A stretch of 37,650 nt of DNA, taken from assembly GCF_020889705.1 (NCBI RefSeq), contig NZ_JACMYP010000054.1, positions 1 to 37,650 of the forward strand, in the 5' to 3' direction. Origin of the DNA: Bradyrhizobium altum (GTDB lineage: Bacteria; Pseudomonadota; Alphaproteobacteria; Rhizobiales; Xanthobacteraceae). Below the pieces are notes generated by a model. The model did not search any database. It had not been told where the DNA came from and saw only the letters and a list, made by a program, of their open reading frames with translations. Below are positions 15,150-25,784 of the stretch, in pieces. The number at the start of each line of letters is the position of its first letter. The stretch's first letter is position 1. The position numbers and the translations under genes are program-made.

Positions 15150-16499
15150 ATGCGCACCTTGCTCCGGACCGTCAGCCGTTTCCGCCGCGATCGCTCCGGC
15201 AATATCGCGATGATCTTCGGCCTGGCTCTGCTGCCGCTCCTGGTCGCGGTCGGATGCGCGGTCGACTATTCCCGCGCCAACCAGATCCGCAGCAAGCTGA
15301 TATCCGCCGCCGACGCGGCGAGCGTCGGATCCGTCGCCAAGGCATCGCCCGGCTTCATCGCGGCCGGCGCCATGACCTCGGACGGCGAGATTTCGGCGGG
15401 AGAGGCCGACGCAAAGAAGATCTTCAACGGCAACATCTTCAACCAGAACGGCTTCACGCTGACCAGCGTGACGCCGACCATGACCAAGAGCGGCGGCACG
15501 ATCACCTCGACGGTCCAATTCACCGCAGATGTCCCGACCATGTTCCTCGGCGTGTTGGGGCGGAGCAAGGTGTCGGTGTCGGGCACCTCGACCTCGACCG
15601 CGAACATGCCGCTCTATATCGATTTCTATCTGCTGCTGGACAATTCGCCGTCGATGGGGGTCGGCGCCACGCCGACGGACGTCGCCAAGCTGGTCACGGC
15701 CACCACCGGCAACAGCTTCAAGCCGAACGACCAGTGCGCCTTCGCCTGCCACGACTACAACGACCCCAACAACTACTACAACCTGGCGAAATCGCTTGGC
15801 GTCACGACGCGCATCGACGTGCTTCGCAGCGCGACCCAGCAATTGATGGACACCGCGGCGGCGACCCAGACCTATTCGAGCCAGTTCCGCATGGCGATCT
15901 ATGACTTCGGCGCGTCCTCGGCGACCTATGGCCTACGAAGCCTGTTTTCGCTGTCGTCGAGCCTGTCGAGTGCAAAGTCGGCGGCCGGCAACATCGATCT
16001 GATGGGTGTCTACGGCAACAACGATTCCTACACCGCGGACAAGGACAGCCAGTTCACCGCGATTTTCCCCCAGATCAACAACGCGATCGCAAATCCGGGC
16101 GCGGGCACCTCGTCGGCGCCGCTCAAATATCTGTTCTTCGTATCCGACGGGGTCGCCGACGAGCCGAATTCAAGCTGCCTGAAGCCGATCACCGGAAGCA
16201 ATCGCTGCCAGTCGCCGATCAATCCGGCGCTCTGCGATGCGATCAAGAAGCGCAACATCAAGATCGCGGTGCTCTACACCACCTATCTGCAGCTGCCGAC
16301 CAACAACTGGTACATGACCTGGATCGATCCGTTCAATCAGGGTCCGTTCGGCCCGTCGCCGAACAGCCAGATCGCGCAGAACATGCAGGCCTGTGCGTCG
16401 CCGGGCTTCTATTTCGAGGTCAGCCCGACCCAGGGCATCGCGGACGCGATGAATGCGCTGTTCAAGAAGGCGGTCGCCGACGCGCGGATCTCGAGCTAG
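15150..16499 (+). CDS. TadG-like pilus-assembly protein with von Willebrand A domain
   Basis: The 449-residue protein has a TadE/TadG-type N terminus: RFRRDRSGNIAMIFGLALLP followed by a single membrane anchor (about 20-37), then a long periplasmic or surface region. A vWA domain starts near residue 155 and shows the metal-site DxSxS at 164-168 (DNSPSMG). The threonine-serine-rich stretch before it (about 105-152) looks like a beta-rich spacer. Proteins of this class work with Flp/Tad pili in adhesion. No other tad gene is in the window, so it is an orphan here. The start is ATG 15150, and repeats follow the stop. Confidence 0.85.
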   Translation: MRTLLRTVSRFRRDRSGNIAMIFGLALLPLLVAVGCAVDYSRANQIRSKLISAADAASVGSVAKASPGFIAAGAMTSDGEISAGEADAKKIFNGNIFNQNGFTLTSVTPTMTKSGGTITSTVQFTADVPTMFLGVLGRSKVSVSGTSTSTANMPLYIDFYLLLDNSPSMGVGATPTDVAKLVTATTGNSFKPNDQCAFACHDYNDPNNYYNLAKSLGVTTRIDVLRSATQQLMDTAAATQTYSSQFRMAIYDFGASSATYGLRSLFSLSSSLSSAKSAAGNIDLMGVYGNNDSYTADKDSQFTAIFPQINNAIANPGAGTSSAPLKYLFFVSDGVADEPNSSCLKPITGSNRCQSPINPALCDAIKKRNIKIAVLYTTYLQLPTNNWYMTWIDPFNQGPFGPSPNSQIAQNMQACASPGFYFEVSPTQGIADAMNALFKKAVADARISS

Positions 16500-16518
16500 C
16501 GAAAGCACGCTCTCTCAC

Positions 16519-16644
16519 CGTCACCCTGAGGAGGCCGCGAAGCGGCCGTCTCGAAGGGTCGACGGCCCGACTTTCTCCACGCGGAGCTATCAGGGCCGTC
16601 CATCCTTCGAGGCTTGCCGAAGAGGCTCGCACCTCAGGATGACG
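16519..16644. repeat. Dispersed inverted-repeat element (CACCCTGAGG family)
   Basis: Left arm 16519-16567 contains CGTCACCCTGAGGAGGCC, TCTCGAAGGGTCGACGGCCC and an internal GCCGCGAAGCGGC hairpin. Right arm 16593-16644 is its counterpart, running from GGGCCGTCCATCCTTCGAG to CCTCAGGATGACG. The arms are imperfect reverse complements. The element lies between the TadG-like stop and the second element at 16654. Confidence 0.8.
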
Positions 16645-16653
16645 GGACTCACA

Positions 16654-16741
16654 CCGTCATTGCGAGCGAAGCGAAGCAATCCATCTGTCCGCATGCTCAG
16701 AAGAATGGATTGCTTCGTCGCTTCGCTCCTCGCAATGACGG
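16654..16741. repeat. Dispersed inverted-repeat element (GTCATTGCGAGCGAAGCG family)
   Basis: Left arm 16654-16684 reads CCGTCATTGCGAGCGAAGCG then AAGCAATCCAT. Right arm 16705-16741 is the near-perfect reverse complement from ATGGATTGCTTCG to CGCAATGACGG. It lies 23 bp past the argJ stop, in the gap between convergent TadG-like and argJ genes, and could act as a bidirectional terminator. Confidence 0.85.
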
Positions 16742-16763
16742 AGGTGGCGACGCTCGTTGGTCG

Positions 16764-18005
16764 TTACGACCTGTAATCGCCGTTGATCGCGACATATTCC
16801 TTGGTGAGGTCGCAGGTCAACACGCGGTCTCTCGCCTTGCCGAGGCCGAGCGCGACCTTGATCTGGATCTTCGGCGCCTTCATCGCCTCCGACACTTCTT
16901 TCTCATTGTAGGACGGATCGCGCGCGCCGCTCTTGGCGACGCGGATGCCGTTGAAGGAGATCGAGAGCTTGTCGCGGTTGGCGGGCTCGCCGGCCTTGCC
17001 GACCGCCATCACCACGCGGCCCCAATTGGCGTCCTCGCCCGCGATCGCGGTCTTCACCAGCGGCGAATTGGCGATCGACATCGCGATTCTGCGCGCCGAC
17101 GGTTTTGTCGTCGCGCCCTCGACCACGACCTCGACCAGCTTGCGCGCACCCTCGCCGTCGCGCGCGACTTGCTCGGACAAATTGGCGAGGATCTGCTGGA
17201 ACGCCTTGGTGAAGGCCTTCAGCCGCGGGTCGCTGGCGCGCGAAATCTTCGGCGCGCCATTGGCGGCCGCAGCCCCGGTCGCAAATGCGAGCAACGTGTC
17301 CGAGGTCGAGGTGTCGCCGTCGATGGTCAGCGCATTGAAGGTGTCCTCGACGCCGGCCTTGAGCAGGGATTGCAGCACGGACGCCGACAACGGCGCATCG
17401 GTGAAGACGAAGGACAGCATGGTCGCCATGTCGGGCATGATCATGCCGGCGCCCTTGGCCATGCCGTTGATCGTCACCTTGGCCTTGCCGAGCTTGACGG
17501 TCGCGGTGGCGATCTTCGGGAAGGTGTCGGTGGTCATGATCGCCTTGGCCGCGTCCATCCACAGATCGGGGGTCGCGGTTTCCGCGAGCTGCGCCAGCAC
17601 GCCGTCGAACTTGGTGGCGTCGAGCGGCTCGCCGATCACGCCGGTGGAGGCAAGGAAGACGTCCGACGTCGAACAGCCGACCGCCTTCGCCGCGATCTGC
17701 GCGGTCAGCGCGGTGGACGCCTTGCCGGTCTTGCCGGTGAAGGCGTTGGCGTTGCCGGAATTGACCACCAGCGCGCGCGCAGCCCCGCCCTTCAGCTTGG
17801 CGCGGCACCACTCGACCGGCGCCGACGGGCACTTCGACTTGGTGAAGACGCCGGCCACCGTGGTGCCCTTGTCCAGCAGCGCGAGCAGCACGTCGGTGCG
17901 GCCCTTGTAGCGGATGCCGGCGGCAGCGGTCGCAAGCCGCACACCCGCGATCACGGGCATCTCGGGAACGTCGGGCGGGGCGAGGGGGGAGACGGCGGTG
18001 GACAT
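16764..18005 (-). CDS. argJ: Bifunctional ornithine acetyltransferase / N-acetylglutamate synthase
   Basis: ArgJ transfers acetyl from N-acetylornithine to glutamate in the cyclic arginine pathway and may also make N-acetylglutamate from acetyl-CoA. The 413-residue precursor self-cleaves before the catalytic Thr in KGAGMIMPDMATMLSFVFTD. Other family segments are ALVVNSGNANAFTGKTG, DGDTSTSDTLLAFATG and EDANWGRVVMAVGKAGE. ATG 18003-18005 (MSTAVSPLAPPDVPEMP) is chosen. An in-frame extension to 18116 would start MPAFAGTPP, which is translated repeat sequence and not ArgJ. Confidence 0.95.
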   Translation of the reverse strand: MSTAVSPLAPPDVPEMPVIAGVRLATAAAGIRYKGRTDVLLALLDKGTTVAGVFTKSKCPSAPVEWCRAKLKGGAARALVVNSGNANAFTGKTGKASTALTAQIAAKAVGCSTSDVFLASTGVIGEPLDATKFDGVLAQLAETATPDLWMDAAKAIMTTDTFPKIATATVKLGKAKVTINGMAKGAGMIMPDMATMLSFVFTDAPLSASVLQSLLKAGVEDTFNALTIDGDTSTSDTLLAFATGAAAANGAPKISRASDPRLKAFTKAFQQILANLSEQVARDGEGARKLVEVVVEGATTKPSARRIAMSIANSPLVKTAIAGEDANWGRVVMAVGKAGEPANRDKLSISFNGIRVAKSGARDPSYNEKEVSEAMKAPKIQIKVALGLGKARDRVLTCDLTKEYVAINGDYRS

Positions 18006-18093
18006 GAGAGGCTTCCGGCTACGGGGAGGGAAGCGCTGCATAACATCTCGCCGGCTGAAGCGGGAGAGGGCTCGGGTGCGAACGCGCAGCGGC

Positions 18094-18213
18094 GGCGTCC
18101 CGGCGAAAGCCGGCACCCATAACCACCGTCATCAATTGTTCAAGAAACTGCTGCCGCGGCAAGAAGGGCTCCGCCGCGGATTATGGGTCCCTGTGTCTGC
18201 GCCGGGACGACGC
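18094..18213. repeat. Inverted pair of dispersed palindromic repeats (upstream of argJ)
   Basis: Left copy about 18094-18128 contains GTCCCGGCGAAAGCCGGCAC followed by CCATAACC. Right copy about 18177-18213 contains GATTATGGGTCCCTGTG and GCCGGGACGACGC. They are inverted to each other and belong to the same family as 2643-2767, although more diverged. Between them is a CCGCGG-containing stem. Confidence 0.75.
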
Positions 18214-18241
18214 GATCAATCGAACGCACCACAAAACGCAA

Positions 18242-18264
18242 ATGGCCGGGACGAGCCCGGCCAT
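18242..18264 (-). terminator. Intrinsic terminator of the parvulin gene
   Basis: A perfect 9-bp stem, ATGGCCGGG (18242-18250) and CCCGGCCAT (18256-18264), has a 5-nt loop. It lies about 30 bp after the parvulin stop (18295). On the minus strand it is followed by a T-rich stretch (TTTGCGTTTTG). This fits a Rho-independent terminator. Confidence 0.7.
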
Positions 18265-18294
18265 CGCGCATTGAAGCTGTTGGCTTAGCGAAGC

Positions 18295-19233
18295 TTACTT
18301 CTTCGCCGGCGCCATCTTGTTGTCGGCGGGCTTCGGCGCGTCCTTGGCGGCATCCGCCGGCGCCGTCGCGTCCTTGGCCGTCTCGGCCGGCTTGTCCAGG
18401 CGCTCGACCTTGGCGGCGTCGCGCAGCTTGGCGACATAATCGGCCTGGGCCTTGCGGGTCACATAGGTCTCGATCTGGGCCTTCACCTGCTCGAAGTCGG
18501 GTGCCTTGCGGTTGCGCTTTTCCTCGACCTTGATGATGTGCCAGCCGAACTGCGACTTGACCGGATCGGAGATCTTGCCCGGCTCGAGCGTGAAGGCGAC
18601 CGCGGAGAATTCCGGCACCATCTGTTCCTTGGTGAAGAAGCCGAGGTCGCCGCCGTCGGAGGCGCCGGGATCCTTGGACTTCTTCTTGGCGAGCTCGGCG
18701 AAGTCCGCGCCCTTGTCGAGCTCGGCCTTGATCGCCTTGGCCTCGTCCTCGGTTTCGACCAGGATGTGGCGGGCGCGCACCTCCTGCTCGCCGGTGATCT
18801 GCTTGGAGGCCTCTTCATAGACCTTCTTCATAGCGTCGTCGGTGGTCGCGGCCTTGCCCTCGCTGGCAAGCAGGCTGTCCATCAACAGGCGGTTGCGGGT
18901 GAAGGCGAGCCGCTTCTTGAAGTCGTCATTGTTCTCGATCTTCTTGTCCTCGGCGGCCTTGGACACGATCTTCATGTCGATCAGGAAGGACAGCACGTTG
19001 TCCTTGCGGGTCGAGGGGTCCATCTGCTGCAGGCTCGGGCCGAGTTCCTCCTCGGCAAGCGCGACGTCGCTGGCATGGATCTCGGAACCGTTCACCTTCG
19101 CCAGCACCGGGTCGGATTCCGCGGCGCGGACCGGGAGGCCCGCAGCCAGCACTGCGACAAGACAGCCCGTGGCGGCCAGGGTGGCGAGGCCGAGGCGCAG
19201 GCCGGTTTTGGTTTCCGGAGGCGAGGTGGTCAT
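18295..19233 (-). CDS. Exported parvulin-type peptidyl-prolyl isomerase
   Basis: The 312-residue protein catalyses cis-trans isomerisation of prolyl bonds in exported proteins. A signal peptide spans about residues 1-37 (hydrophobic LATLAATGCLVAVLAAGLPV, likely cleavage after VRA). A SurA/PrsA-like N-terminal chaperone helix region follows. The parvulin core is marked by RARHILVETEDEAKAIKAEL, GDLGFFTKEQMVPEFSAVAF and SQFGWHIIKVEEKR. An Ala/Pro/Lys-rich tail (last 40 residues) probably is disordered. ATG 19231-19233 has AAGGA 7 nt upstream; an in-frame extension to 19287 is less likely. It is divergent from secA, which suits a role in handling secreted proteins. Confidence 0.92.
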   Translation of the reverse strand: MTTSPPETKTGLRLGLATLAATGCLVAVLAAGLPVRAAESDPVLAKVNGSEIHASDVALAEEELGPSLQQMDPSTRKDNVLSFLIDMKIVSKAAEDKKIENNDDFKKRLAFTRNRLLMDSLLASEGKAATTDDAMKKVYEEASKQITGEQEVRARHILVETEDEAKAIKAELDKGADFAELAKKKSKDPGASDGGDLGFFTKEQMVPEFSAVAFTLEPGKISDPVKSQFGWHIIKVEEKRNRKAPDFEQVKAQIETYVTRKAQADYVAKLRDAAKVERLDKPAETAKDATAPADAAKDAPKPADNKMAPAKK

Positions 19234-19291
19234 GCAAAATCCTTGTCTCAAAGGGGGGAAGCTCGAGCGGGGCGGACACTCGCCCAATCGT

Positions 19292-19321
19292 GTTACATTG
19301 GCAACGCGAAAGTCTTGTCAA
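19292..19321 (-). promoter_or_regulatory. Candidate promoter of the parvulin gene
   Basis: On the minus strand TTGACA (19316-19321), an 18-bp spacer and TGTAAC (19292-19297) form a good match to a sigma-70 promoter. It is back to back with TTGACA boxes on the plus strand. The leader would be about 50 nt. Confidence 0.5.
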
Positions 19322-19351
19322 AATGATGAATTCCTTGACATCTTGGCGGCG

Positions 19352-19380
19352 TTGACAACCCCCCGACCGGGCCATATCTC
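19352..19380 (+). promoter_or_regulatory. Candidate secA promoter
   Basis: TTGACA (19352-19357), a 17-bp spacer and TATCTC (19375-19380). A second consensus TTGACA is at 19335-19340 without a good -10. Predicted transcription start near 19387 gives a leader of roughly 240 nt before secA. Confidence 0.5.
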
Positions 19381-19442
19381 TGGCCGACCGTGTCAGCGGT
19401 GAGAGCGCTTATTTTGCTGCGTTTTTCGCCGTTGAACCCAGG

Positions 19443-19499
19443 ATGGCCCGTTTCCCACTCAATTGGCGGAGGAGCTCCGGGTCGGGGCTCGAACCGTAG
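19443..19499 (+). other. Possible 18-codon upstream ORF in the secA leader
   Basis: ATG at 19443 opens an 18-codon frame, MARFPLNWRRSSGSGLEP, ending in TAG 19497-19499. AGG lies directly before the ATG, too close for a normal Shine-Dalgarno. It lies in the predicted secA mRNA leader. It is too short to reach out of the ribosome tunnel like SecM and has no known arrest motif, so it may be chance. Confidence 0.2.
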
Positions 19500-19551
19500 C
19501 GCGTCACGGTGAGTTGATAGGCAATCCGGCGGACCATCTCAGGCTGTATTC

Positions 19552-19613
19552 CAAGACTAAAATTCAAGACTGAAATTCAAAACCGAACCAAGACCGAACT
19601 CGAGACCGAAGAA
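19552..19613 (+). repeat. Five-unit degenerate repeat in the secA leader
   Basis: Five units of 11-13 nt with core CAAGACYGAA lie head to tail: CAAGACTAAAATT (19552), CAAGACTGAAATT (19565), CAAAACCGAAC (19578), CAAGACCGAACT (19589) and CGAGACCGAAGAA (19601). The array ends 2 nt before the secA Shine-Dalgarno AGGA (19615-19618). It is purine/A-rich and G-poor compared with its surroundings, so it should stay unstructured in RNA. Confidence 0.75.
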
Positions 19614-19625
19614 CAGGAATTTCGC

Positions 19626-22490
<2,865 letters not shown>

Positions 22491-22509
22491 GCCGCCGCAA
22501 GCCCTGACG

Positions 22510-22530
22510 CGGCGGGCGTTTCGCCCGCCG
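22510..22530. terminator. Hairpin between convergent secA and VOC genes
   Basis: CGGCGGGCG (22510-22518), a TTT loop and CGCCCGCCG (22522-22530) form a perfect 9-bp stem. It sits 20 bp past the secA stop and 18 bp past the VOC stop, so it may end transcription from both. No strong T run follows. Confidence 0.55.
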
Positions 22531-22547
22531 TCGAGGCTACATCGCGC

Positions 22548-22982
22548 TCAGCCGGCGAAGGCCTTGTCGAGATCGGCGATGATGATCTTCTGCATCTTCA
22601 GCATCGCCTGCATCGCGCGATCGGCCGCCTTGCGGTCGGGATCGCCGAGATAGCGGCTCAGCGCCGTCGGGATCACCTGCCAGGACAGGCCGAAGCGGTC
22701 CTTGAGCCAGCCGCAGCGCGATTCCTGGCCGCCGTCGGTGAGTTTGCTCCAGAAATAGTCCACCTGCTCCTGGGTCTCGACGCTGAGGAAAAACGACACC
22801 GCCTCGTTGAACTTGTGTTGCGGGCCGCCATTGAGCGCGTAGAACCGCTGCCCCTCGAGCTCGAAGCTCGCCATGAAGTCGCTGACGGTCTCGATCTCGG
22901 CGTTCGGAAACACCGATTTATAGAAGGCGACGGCGTCGCGGACGTTGTTGTCGAGCCAGAGGAACGGCGTGATCGAAGTCAT
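22548..22982 (-). CDS. VOC-family protein (PhnB-like)
   Basis: The 144-residue protein has the vicinal-oxygen-chelate fold pattern of the PhnB/3-demethylubiquinone-methyltransferase-like branch. Visible segments are ITPFLWLDNNVRDAVAFYKS, ASFELEGQRFYALNGGP, VSFFLSVETQEQVDYFWSKL and RCGWLKDRFGLSWQVIP. Proteins in this branch are common and mostly of unknown function, so no reaction is assigned. ATG 22980-22982 is chosen with AAGGA 11 nt upstream; the open frame to 23225 is Arg/Pro-rich and unlike the family. The gene is convergent with secA and divergent from the following membrane protein. Confidence 0.85.
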   Translation of the reverse strand: MTSITPFLWLDNNVRDAVAFYKSVFPNAEIETVSDFMASFELEGQRFYALNGGPQHKFNEAVSFFLSVETQEQVDYFWSKLTDGGQESRCGWLKDRFGLSWQVIPTALSRYLGDPDRKAADRAMQAMLKMQKIIIADLDKAFAG

Positions 22983-23334
22983 GACGGGGGAATCCTTGTG
23001 ATCGATGAGGAGGATGAGCCGAAGCCGCGCGCTCAGCGTTAGCGCATTCGGAGGACGAGCCCGCGACCGGCGCTCCGACATGTTGACCGAGCTTTTTGTT
23101 GGAGCCTCCCGGCACGGCTGTCTGTCGGCGAGGCGGTATTTTCGCGATTTTGGGTTCCCCGGTAACCCTGCGCTAAGCCCGCCGACGGTCCGGCCACTAC
23201 CCAAAGTCGATGTTGGCCCGTCCAATCAATCACTTGTTAGTGCTCTGTGTTTCAATATTGCCGGGCGCGTCGGGTGAGCCGCCAACGCGCATCAAAGCGT
23301 CTCTTTGATCAAGGCTCGATCAGGAGGCCGCGCC
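22983..23334. other. 352-bp divergent intergenic region
   Basis: This separates the VOC gene from the spermidine-synthase-like gene. The stretch 23218-23265 is AT-richer than average and probably contains promoter sequence for the plus-strand gene, but no convincing -35/-10 pair was found. No repeat or RNA gene was recognised. Confidence 0.4.
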
Positions 23335-25770
23335 TTGCAGACCGCGACGACCATGCCCGGCCGCTACTATCCGGCGATCTTCGTGCTGGCGTCGGCCACG
23401 CTGGCCTATCAGATCCTCATCACCCGCTTCTTCAGCGTGATGGTGCATTACCATTTCGCTTTCGGGGCCATCGCGCTTGCGATGTTCGGGCTGACGCGCG
23501 GTGCAATGAAGGTTTACGAGGATTCCACCCGCTATGCGCCGGAGCGTGTGGCGCCGGAATTTGCCCGTCATGCCGCGCGGTTCGCGATCAGCGGCGTCGT
23601 CGTCATGTGCGCCTTTCTGTATGCGCCGCTGGTCGTGCCCGACGCATATGCCATGTCTGCGCTCGCCGTGGTGGCGCTGGCTTTCACCATTCCGTTTGCC
23701 GAGGGCGGCATCTGCATCACGCTTCTCCTGACCCGGCTGCCCAATGTGGGGGGCTGGCTCTACGCTGCCGATCTGGTCGGCGCCGCGGTCGGATGCCTCG
23801 GCATCATCTTCGTGCTGCTAGTGATCGATCCGGTCAGCGCGACGCTGTGGATCGGCGCCTGCGCCGCGGCCGTCGGCTGGTTCGTGGTCGGTCACGGCGA
23901 AGGCCGAAGCAATGTGCGCCTGAGCCGCAACGCCGCGCTTGGTCTCGCCGCGCTCGCCGCGGTTCACACCGCGCTTGCCGCAACCGGCAGCAGCCATCTT
24001 GGCGTGATCTGGGCCAAGGGCACCCAGCAGACCGGAACTTTGTTCGAGCGCTGGAACACCTATTCGCGCATCCGCGTGACCGATCTCGGGCTCACGATTC
24101 CGTTCGGCTGGTCGTTCTCGCGCACCCCGGATACCAGGATCGAGCAGCTCTATCTCGACATCGATGCCGACGCGGCGACGCCGATCACCCGCTTCTCCGG
24201 CGATCTGACCAAGGTTTCCTATCTCAAGGACGACGTCATCAACGCGCCCTATCTGGTGCAGCAACGGCCGGGCGACGTGGCCGTGGTCGGCGTCGGCGGC
24301 GGCCGCGACATCCTCTCCGGCCTCTATTTCGGCGCGCAGCGAATTCACGGCATCGAAATCAATCCCGCGATCTTCGAAGTGCTGACCGACAAGTTCGCCG
24401 ATTATTCGGGCCATCTCCATCGCCAGCCCGGCGTGTCGCTGGTCAATGCCGAAGCGCGCAGTTACATCAACCACTCGCCCGATCGCTACGACCTGATCCA
24501 GATCTCGCTGATCGACACCTGGGCCGCCACCGCAGCCGGCGGGCTGACGCTGACCGAGAACCGGCTCTACACCGTGGAGGCGTGGGACGATTTCTTCCGC
24601 GCATTGAAGCCGGGCGGCATGCTCTCGGTGTCGCGCTGGTACGAACCGACGGTCTACCGCGGCGAGTTCTATCGCCTGATTGCGATCGCGGCCGAGGCGT
24701 TGCAGCATCAGGGCGTGCCGATGACCGAACTGTCGCAGCATGTGATTGCGGCGAATGTCGGCAGCATCGTCACGGTCATGACCCGGCCCGAGGCGTTCAC
24801 GGCGGCGCAATGGCAGGGCGCGCGCGACCGGCTGGTAGCACAGGGATTCAAGCTGCTGCTCGGGCCTGACATCGCATATGACAGTGTCAGCTCGACCCTT
24901 CTATCGGGCAAGGCCGACCAGAGCTTCCTTGATTCATTACCGGCAAACATCGCGGCCTCGACCGACGACAAGCCATTCTTCTTCTATACCGCGCGACTTG
25001 CCGATCTGTTCCTCAAGAACGGCTTCGAGGCGCAGAACAACGCAGCGCTCGGCATCATCAAATGGGTGCTCATCTTCCAGCTCGGCATCTGCATCTACTA
25101 CATCGGCATTCCCTTCACGCGCCTGATGCGGCGGATGCCGGTGGCCACACTGGTGCGGCCGGTGGCCTATTTCGCCGCGATCGGCATGGGCTTCATGCTG
25201 ATCGAGATTTCACAGATGCAACGGCTGATGGTGTTCCTCGGCCACCCGGTCTACGGGCTCAGCGTCGTGCTGTTCACCATCCTGCTGTTCGGCGGTATCG
25301 GCAGCGCCACTGTGGGTGCCGCGCCTTCGCGGCCGGCCATGTTGATCGCTCGCCTCGTGGCGCTGGGCGCAACGCTGGTGGGCGCAGGCCTGCTGACGCC
25401 GGCCGTCACCGCTTGGGCGCGCTCCGCGCCGACCGACATCCGCATCCTGGTGTCGGTCGCGCTGCTGGCACCGCCGGCTTTCTGCATGGGCATGATGTTC
25501 CCGCTTGGCCTCGGCATCTGGCGGCGGCATGGCGGGCTGCTGCCTTTCTTCTGGAGCACCAACGGCATCACCTCGATGCTTGCTTCCGTGCTCGGCATGG
25601 CGCTGTCGATCCAGTTCGGCATCACCACGACATTCGCGCTCGGCGTCTGCTGCTATGGGGTGTGCGCGATCATGATCGTCGGCAACCGGCTGGCCCATCC
25701 GGTCGCTGATACCGCGCTCAAGCCGGTACGGCCGGCCGGCTTGGTGGCGCAGGACGAGGTGGCGTCGTAG
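23335..25770 (+). CDS. Polytopic membrane protein with central spermidine-synthase-like domain
   Basis: The 811-residue protein has three parts. The N-terminal block (about 1-215) has six or seven membrane segments, starting RYYPAIFVLASATLAYQILI. A central soluble Rossmann domain (about 225-560) resembles spermidine synthase, with the SAM-type motif VAVVGVGGGRDILSGLYFGA, HGIEINPAIFEVL and DLIQISLIDTWAATAAGG. A C-terminal block has about seven membrane segments, including GFMLIEISQMQRLMVFLGHP and GMMFPLGLGIWRRHGG. Similar TM-synthase-TM proteins are usually annotated as spermidine-synthase-like or SAM-dependent methyltransferases, with unknown substrate. The TTG at 23335 is preferred because AGGAGG (23322-23327) is 7 nt upstream; ATG 23353 is the alternative. 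Confidence 0.8.
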   Translation: MQTATTMPGRYYPAIFVLASATLAYQILITRFFSVMVHYHFAFGAIALAMFGLTRGAMKVYEDSTRYAPERVAPEFARHAARFAISGVVVMCAFLYAPLVVPDAYAMSALAVVALAFTIPFAEGGICITLLLTRLPNVGGWLYAADLVGAAVGCLGIIFVLLVIDPVSATLWIGACAAAVGWFVVGHGEGRSNVRLSRNAALGLAALAAVHTALAATGSSHLGVIWAKGTQQTGTLFERWNTYSRIRVTDLGLTIPFGWSFSRTPDTRIEQLYLDIDADAATPITRFSGDLTKVSYLKDDVINAPYLVQQRPGDVAVVGVGGGRDILSGLYFGAQRIHGIEINPAIFEVLTDKFADYSGHLHRQPGVSLVNAEARSYINHSPDRYDLIQISLIDTWAATAAGGLTLTENRLYTVEAWDDFFRALKPGGMLSVSRWYEPTVYRGEFYRLIAIAAEALQHQGVPMTELSQHVIAANVGSIVTVMTRPEAFTAAQWQGARDRLVAQGFKLLLGPDIAYDSVSSTLLSGKADQSFLDSLPANIAASTDDKPFFFYTARLADLFLKNGFEAQNNAALGIIKWVLIFQLGICIYYIGIPFTRLMRRMPVATLVRPVAYFAAIGMGFMLIEISQMQRLMVFLGHPVYGLSVVLFTILLFGGIGSATVGAAPSRPAMLIARLVALGATLVGAGLLTPAVTAWARSAPTDIRILVSVALLAPPAFCMGMMFPLGLGIWRRHGGLLPFFWSTNGITSMLASVLGMALSIQFGITTTFALGVCCYGVCAIMIVGNRLAHPVADTALKPVRPAGLVAQDEVAS

Positions 25771-25784
25771 CGGAGGCTGTTGCC

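Noticed and set aside
16519..16741. Clustered repeats considered as a CRISPR array
   Set aside because: The units are inverted pairs of two different families without regular spacers; no cas genes are present.
19470..19500. tRNA-like text GGGGCTCGAACC in the secA leader
   Set aside because: It resembles a T-loop, but no cloverleaf partner arms or anticodon stem could be placed around it.
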